DNA from: an uncultured Clostridia bacterium
Lineage (GTDB): Bacteria > Bacillota > Clostridia > Christensenellales > Borkfalkiaceae
Length of the DNA stretch: 6,824 nt
Reading direction: 5' to 3'
Assembly: GCA_947629735.1 (NCBI GenBank)
Contig: CANREX010000080.1
Span: 1 to 6,824, forward strand
Below, in pieces: positions 6,046 to 6,824 of this stretch. The notes beneath the pieces were generated by a model, which saw only the letters and a list, made by a program, of their open reading frames with translations, was not told the DNA's origin and made no database searches. Both the position numbers and the translations under genes were made by a program. Numbering within the stretch: the stretch's first letter is position 1; every line of letters starts with the position of its first letter.

Positions 6046-6192
6046 CTTTAATTGGCTTTGATATGCCTTTCGGCGCTATTCGCCGATAAAATTTATTTGA
6101 CGTCGCCGCGCTTGTCGCAAAACGCAGTCTTTTAAAGGTCGCTATTCTTTCGCTTGACGTCATACGCCGTTATGCGACCGAGAAAGCGGACG
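6046..6192 (-). other. Structured 3' region with three GACGTC sites
   Basis: Untranslated stretch between the membrane-protein stop and its terminator. It contains a small hairpin CGGCG-CTATT-CGCCG (6071-6085), an inverted pair GGTCGC (6137-6142) and GCGACC (6174-6179), and GACGTC at 6099-6104, 6156-6161 and 6189-6194, the last overlapping the stop codon. The first two are within TTGACGTC, and the second is the 8-bp palindrome TGACGTCA. No tRNA or recognised RNA gene was seen. It may be a long 3' UTR or a small RNA sharing the terminator. Confidence 0.45.
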
Positions 6193-6824
6193 TCACAAAT
6201 CCGAGAAAGGGTCGTCGTTTGAGCCGCTTCCCGAAGAGTTCCCGCTTGAAGAATTCCCGTTTGACGAGCCGTCGCCGCTTCCGCCGCCCATGCCGTCGAA
6301 GGGATCTTGCGGGGGCGTACTGCCGCGGTTTTCGTAATTATTGTAGGGGTCGCCGCTTCCGCTGCCGCCCTGATTGTTGAACCCGCCGTTCTGGCGCATG
6401 TATTCCTGATACTGCTGATATTGGCGATACTGCCTTTCCTTGATATACTGAATGTAGTTCTTGCCGCGGTTGTTCCTGACTGCGAACATGAACACGCCCG
6501 AAATGGGAAAGAGCACGGACATTATCGCAAAGAACACGTAATATCTGTTGGAATAAGTCTGGAAGAAGGATATCGTGATGAACACATATCCGACGAGCCA
6601 CAATAAATCGAGCCACGAGAAGAACGCGTTGGCAAAATAGGTGAACACCCAGCCCGCCCAATTGAGAGATTCGGGCAAGTTGTAAATGTTATAGCCCGTA
6701 AAGAGCGGAATCTCCTGCCCGCCCACCAGCATCTGTTCGCTGACGGCTTGCGCGTAGCCGCCCGAAAATATCAGCCCCTGCGCCACGTAATAGATTATCA
6801 TGAGCACCGCGTAGATGAATTCCA
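6193..6824 (-). CDS. Hypothetical membrane protein with Gly/Ser/Asn-rich tail (5' partial)
   Basis: Not recognised as a named family. The frame stays open to the right edge, so about 209 C-terminal residues are seen and the true start is outside; a GTG at 6807 is in frame but lies in the middle of a hydrophobic helix and is unlikely to be the start. In the visible part there are three or four membrane segments: about residues 2-21, 52-88 (probably two spans) and 95-115. A basic, Tyr/Gln-rich stretch follows (K-E-R-Q-Y-R-Q-Y-Q-Q-Y-Q-E-Y), predicted helical, then about 65 residues of Gly/Ser/Asn low complexity. The tail holds related acidic motifs GDPY, QDPFDGM and a terminal DDPFSDL. By the positive-inside rule the tail is probably cytoplasmic. 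A clear terminator lies downstream at 6022-6045. Function cannot be assigned. Confidence 0.8.
   Translation of the reverse strand, partial: EFIYAVLMIIYYVAQGLIFSGGYAQAVSEQMLVGGQEIPLFTGYNIYNLPESLNWAGWVFTYFANAFFSWLDLLWLVGYVFITISFFQTYSNRYYVFFAIMSVLFPISGVFMFAVRNNRGKNYIQYIKERQYRQYQQYQEYMRQNGGFNNQGGSGSGDPYNNYENRGSTPPQDPFDGMGGGSGDGSSNGNSSSGNSSGSGSNDDPFSDL

Noticed and set aside
6046..6192. tRNA gene in the structured spacer
   Set aside because: No T-loop GTTCRA-like box, no cloverleaf arms and no CCA end could be made.
1..6824. Mobile element, defence or secretion system
   Set aside because: No transposase, integrase, terminal repeats, nuclease or toxin-antitoxin genes were seen; the genes are core metabolic, housekeeping or regulatory.

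Overview
The window carries the end of an Rnf electron-transport operon (rnfD-G-E-A-B, plus strand) facing a minus-strand block: a C-terminal fragment of a membrane protein, mnmE, and a LysR-type regulator. The Rnf gene order is the one known from Clostridia (rnfCDGEAB). Strong AGGAGG-type ribosome binding sites, tightly coupled genes and a cysteine-rich clostridial-type RnfB suggest an anaerobic Gram-positive of class Clostridia, with fairly GC-rich coding sequence. A gut lineage near Christensenellales is a guess from style only and was not tested.

Layout. Positions 1-3335 hold rnfD (5' end and presumably rnfC lie outside), rnfG, rnfE, rnfA and rnfB; the start/stop junctions are abutting or overlapping except for a short gap before rnfB. 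A perfect 17-bp hairpin at 3369-3404 followed by a T-run closes the operon. After a 150-base spacer with short AT-rich repeats comes a convergent LysR-type regulator (3555-4451, minus). The 188 bases between it and mnmE are filled by a tandem array (about 43-bp period, two half-units each) whose T-runs recur at the DNA helical period, the most unusual thing in the window. mnmE (4640-5953, minus) has a good promoter of its own, and directly upstream lies the intrinsic terminator of the next minus-strand gene, an unrecognised membrane protein with a Gly/Ser/Asn-rich tail that runs off the right edge.

How the genes work together. The Rnf proteins form one membrane complex that moves electrons from reduced ferredoxin (entering at RnfB) through the RnfA/RnfE iron-sulfur site and the covalent flavins of RnfG and RnfD to NAD+ at RnfC, driving Na+ or H+ export. 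MnmE is a housekeeping tRNA wobble-uridine modification GTPase. The regulator's target is not evident; it is not divergent from any gene here, so a link to rnf is only possible, not shown.

No complete novel multi-gene system is visible. The points worth checking are the helically phased repeat array, a Ser in place of Thr at the expected flavin site of RnfG, additional cysteines in RnfB, and an altered G4 motif in MnmE.
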